Shown piece after piece: positions 59,543 through 64,000 of a stretch of 64,000 bases of DNA. Position 1 is the first letter of the stretch. Each line of letters opens with the position of its first letter. The notes under the pieces were generated by a model that made no database searches, was not told the DNA's origin, and worked only from the letters and a program-made list of their open reading frames with translations. Source of the DNA: Tillus elongatus (lineage: Eukaryota > Arthropoda > Insecta > Coleoptera > Cleridae); the NCBI GenBank assembly GCA_964006375.1, contig OZ023265.1:12473295-12537294 (forward strand), in the 5' to 3' direction. The translations under genes and the position numbers were made by a program.

Positions 59543-59609
59543 GCCACAATAAACCTTAAGGTCGCGGTGGAGGGACCGATATGGCCCACTCACATACAAA
59601 CCTAAAACC
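59543..59609 (+). mobile_element. 67-bp LINE 3'-tail insertion with target duplication
   Basis: GCCACAATAAACCTTAAGG, then GTCGCGGTGGAGGGACCGAT and AACCTAAAACC match the 3' end of the LINE at 27464-27761. A perfect 13-bp duplication TATGTTAAAACAA flanks it (59530-59542, 59610-59622). Confidence 0.9.
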
Positions 59610-59984
59610 TATGTTAAAACAAAATCATGGTAAACGAGGATTATCGTATTTTTTAATAATGTGCAATCGGCATTATGCCCGATTATCAGATCATCGTACT
59701 TAACTGAGGACAAATCTCAAACTTTTCGCAAACTGCCAGCACTGTAATATGTTTTTACAATAAACACTTGTTCCTCATTACTATAGCTATTATTATTATT
59801 ATTCATTGTCAAGCTTTTCAGGAAAATGTGTAAAATGTGTATTGATAATCAGAAATGTCTGATTTGACAGTAACAAAATTATTCGAATTTGGCATGTCAT
59901 GGCTGCTCACACTTAATTAATTTAATTTTGCAAATATTTGATTTCCCATCTTATTCGCCTATGTTCCGCTTTGAAAGTTATCAC

Positions 59985-61365
<1,381 letters not shown>

Positions 61366-61371
61366 TTTATT
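61366..61371 (-). terminator. PIN4 polyadenylation signal
   Basis: AATAAA on the minus strand, about 85 nt past the PIN4 stop codon. Confidence 0.5.
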
Positions 61372-61453
61372 AAGCACGATTTCAGTTCAGGATATATGAT
61401 TATTAATATCCCTAAATGTGTATAAAAACTTCTAAAAAACATACAGTTCACTT

Positions 61454-61903
61454 TCATTTCTTTCCCTCAATCATTATAATATGATATCCGAATTTCGTTT
61501 TAACAGGTGGATCAGTGTAAACTGGATTATTCACCGTAGAAATAGGTAATGCAAATGCAGCATCCTGAAAAGGCCCCACCATCGAGCCTCTTGTCATCCA
61601 CCCCAAATCACCCCCTTGTCTTGCTTTATCTTCACTATATGCAGCAGCTACTTCAGGGAACTTCTGGCCAGCTTTCAGTTTTTCCAAAGCCTCTAAACAT
61701 TTGCCCTGTTTTTCACAAAGTATGTGACGTACTTTGACTGCATTACCACCTTTCTTTTCTTTGCCAGCACCTTAAAAACATATAAGTATTATACCGGCAC
61801 CTTGATCATGAGATTTTGTAGTTAGGATACCTTTATCACCTGCATCTTCACTTTTACCACCTTTAGAACCAGGCTTACTCGCTCCGCCTTTTTTTGGTGG
61901 CAT
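61454..61903 (-). CDS. PIN4: Parvulin-type peptidyl-prolyl cis/trans isomerase, PIN4 (Par14) type
   Basis: Join on the minus strand of 61903-61831 and 61770-61454; the 60-nt intron has GT..AG ends and splits a glycine codon. The product is 129 aa, close to the roughly 131 aa of animal Par14. Residues 1-33 are a basic, glycine/lysine-rich tail ([12 protein letters not shown]). Residues about 34-128 are the rotamase domain, with VRHILC (His40, Cys43), [28 protein letters not shown] and [10 protein letters not shown] (His121). Known family members isomerise peptidyl-proline bonds and work in ribosome biogenesis and chromatin. The frame is intact, so this is probably a functional gene. A near-copy of the acceptor context lies about 30 nt upstream, at 61794-61806. 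Confidence 0.9.
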
Positions 61904-62311
61904 CTTAAAATTATTATTTGCTTTTTTTAATGAACAATTTCTTATAATAATTATTGTTCCTACTTTTAGCTTCAGGTATAGTCACAGAACACTCCGTAGA
62001 TCCGTGGGTATAGTTGTATTTTATTTTGAGTTCAGTTAAAGTTTCAAACTGACGTCCAAGACATAACCTACAAAAAAATCAAATGTCAGTTGTGACATAT
62101 GACAGAATGATTTCTCCTTCTTCTTAATTATGTGATCAGCTTAGGACACAAATAATCTAAAATCTCTCAAATCTAAAGTTTAGGACACAGATTTAGCAAA
62201 CGTTTTCTGGCATTCCGTCTATATTGGTTGTGAGATCGTAAATAAACAAACGTATTTCTATTGGTTTGAGTTACCACTTTATTTAACATAAACCAATTGA
62301 TAATTCTAGAA

Positions 62312-62319
62312 TGACGTCA
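62312..62319. promoter_or_regulatory. Palindromic cAMP-response-type element upstream of PIN4
   Basis: A perfect TGACGTCA lies about 410 bp upstream of the PIN4 start codon, with a CCAAT pentamer about 20 bp away. This is the consensus for CREB/ATF factors. A regulatory role is inferred from position only. Confidence 0.4.
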
Positions 62320-62616
62320 TTGACGGCGGGTCGGTCATATTTTCTAGGTGGCATACAATTCCATATGACTACGTATTTGCATATCAAAATATTGAGATTA
62401 TTTACTCGTAGGTAGTATAATAAATATAATTTAAATTTTACAGTCATGTTAAATTGTAATAGAAAATTCAGAAATTGTAAATGCCGCGCTTCTATCGTTT
62501 TTTCTAATGTTAACCTTTATCTATCTGTGGTTTAATTCTTGTCTGTTTTGTTAGCCTTGACGGACCCCTAGACGATATGTGTCTCAGTTTATCGTATAGG
62601 TTACGCTTAAATTTTA

Positions 62617-62621
<5 letters not shown>

Positions 62622-62695
<74 letters not shown>
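62622..62695. repeat. (AT)n microsatellite
   Basis: About 37 AT units, not flanked by AT-core modules. Confidence 0.97.
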
Positions 62696-62698
<3 letters not shown>

Positions 62699-62944
62699 CA
62701 TATATTTTAAGTCGTTTTTAATTATTTTTTTAGTTTATTAACATAAAAAAGTTGTTTTATGGCACATCATTGTATTTTTGGTTGACCAGTTTATCTTGAA
62801 AAAATCTTTAAATGAATTATTTTATAAAAGTCTGTGGCTAATGGAAGCTGCTTTCCGAAGCCAACCCACCACTGTCGCACACATACAGATTATTTACTAT
62901 CAAATCACGTTAATCTTCATCTAATTTATTGGAAATGCCATATT

Positions 62945-63118
62945 TTGTAGTGTCGTTAAATGTTCATTGCGTGCTGAACGAGATAAAGTCTCATTTTTTC
63001 CATTTCCTGCTGTTTCAAATAACAGAGGTGGTTATTTGATTGGTCTGTCTATTGAACGTCGAAATGCTTGGGTTACGGCTTTAAAATTTACACCTTTCAA
63101 ACAAAACTTGAATTGATA
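62945..63118 (+). pseudogene. THAP zinc-finger-like fragment
   Basis: The plus frame gives CSVVKCSLRAERDKVSFFPF then PAVSNNRGGYLIGLSIE and RRNAWVTALKFTPFK before TGA. Two cysteines, an FPFP block and a Trp/Leu-Lys block match the start of a THAP domain (C2CH). The closing C..H pair is missing. The origin could be a P-element-type transposase or a host THAP gene. Confidence 0.5.
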
Positions 63119-63125
63119 GATATAC

Positions 63126-63999
63126 GTGAGGATTGGTTTAAAAATGGTGACACAAAAACATACTATTTTACATGATTATGTTTCCTCACATCCTTCTTCA
63201 GATCGCAACAAAGCTCGTTTTACTTTTCAAGAGCTGCTACTTACTTTTATCAAACTCCGGCTAAAGTTTCGCTTAAAATATGTCTGCTCTTATAGATTTG
63301 CAACTACTCCTTCAAATATTATGTGAATGTTGCTGGTCAAATTATAAACACAAGTGTTTGTACCTCAGTCAAAACTAATGTATCACAACAAAAATGTATA
63401 CATAAATATTGAAAATAATGAAATATTACAAATTAACTATGATTTTTTACATTGCCGATAACAACAAATGTTTTATCATCAATTTGCTTTAAAGTCAACA
63501 CGAAAACGCATGCAAAACAAATGTCAAATAATCAAATTGTGTGCTACCCGGAAAAAAGGACGGACCTGTCAAAGTCCCGTGTTCTGGAATCGTTAATTGA
63601 TATACCGTTGGCAATTCGCAATGTATTCCAAAATCTGTAAAAATTCGCTACTATAACGTACTTACTGGGTCCAGACTTCTTAATTATTATCATTATGTTT
63701 ATTAGCTTGAATTAATATGTTACAATAAGTTACAATAATAACATAATTTAGTGAAGTTATATCCATAAATTTACATAATAATACACTTGGAGATTAGATA
63801 AACAAATAGATAGGTTGGTTACTTGATAATCAATAATTAGATATATAAAACCAATACATATGTTCTCACTGTATAAAATATAGTTTACGTGCCTACGTTC
63901 TTCATAATGATATGTGATTATAAAGCGTTAGCGTTACTGTGTTGTTTTTGAGATAACGTGTTCCTTTCGACAATATGACCTAAAATGGACGAGTGCCTA
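63126..63999. other. Terminal stretch, little recognised
   Basis: Short ORFs without known domains. 63634-63680 (AAAATTCGCTACTATAACG, TACTTACTGGGTCC) is a diverged AT-core family end. Confidence 0.4.
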
Positions 64000-64000
64000 A

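Overview
The window looks like AT-rich nuclear DNA from an insect with a large, repeat-filled genome. The evidence is a spliced gene with tiny exons and introns of 15 kb and 31.6 kb, five-base telomere-type repeats of the TTAGG class at the tail of a LINE, and many mariner, hAT, jockey/R1-like LINE and tRNA-derived SINE copies. A beetle or another insect with a large genome fits, but the order is inference.

Only two host genes are well supported. The first is a secreted C-type-lectin-like protein on the + strand, coding exons 7253-7385, 22399-22559 and 54165-54527, encoding 218 aa. From memory it resembles insect Clect27/schlaff (slf), a cuticle protein. A TATA box, an initiator and a small leader exon sit just upstream. 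The second is a compact two-exon gene on the - strand (61903-61454) for a 129-aa parvulin-type prolyl isomerase like PIN4. It has a 60-nt intron and a perfect TGACGTCA site about 410 bp upstream of its start codon.

Almost everything else is layered mobile DNA. (1) About fifteen long (AT)n tracts, most of them the core of one dispersed repeat. That repeat ends in a hairpin made from AGTGAATTTT/AAAATTCACT and in AACGCACTTGCTGCGTCC, a plan like Helentron/DINE-1 elements. (2) Five copies of one LINE family (LINE-A: 4375-6120, 10518-11780, 15427-17400, 20450-22187, 25668-27258), with further LINE fragments, two of which carry an RNase H and zinc-knuckle C-terminus. (3) DNA transposons: a mariner (44719-45986), a DD41D-type element (58016-59988), a related element with about 415-bp inverted repeats (28082-30039), a hAT-type element with a perfect 8-bp target duplication (30833-33379), and hAT, pogo-like and THAP fragments. 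(4) A 5' portion of a Ty3/Gypsy LTR retrotransposon (49852-53559) lying inside an unnamed terminal-inverted-repeat element, which itself lies inside an older repeat. (5) tRNA-derived SINEs, two with perfect 14-bp target duplications.

The nests give a relative order of insertion. Examples are repeat P, then the TIR element, then Gypsy at 46.8-53.9 kb; and the hAT element, then the AT-core repeat, then a LINE at 30.8-33.4 kb. The most notable single observation is an array of alternating GAA/TTC pentamers directly upstream of the TATA box in the Gypsy LTR, which has the form of heat-shock elements.
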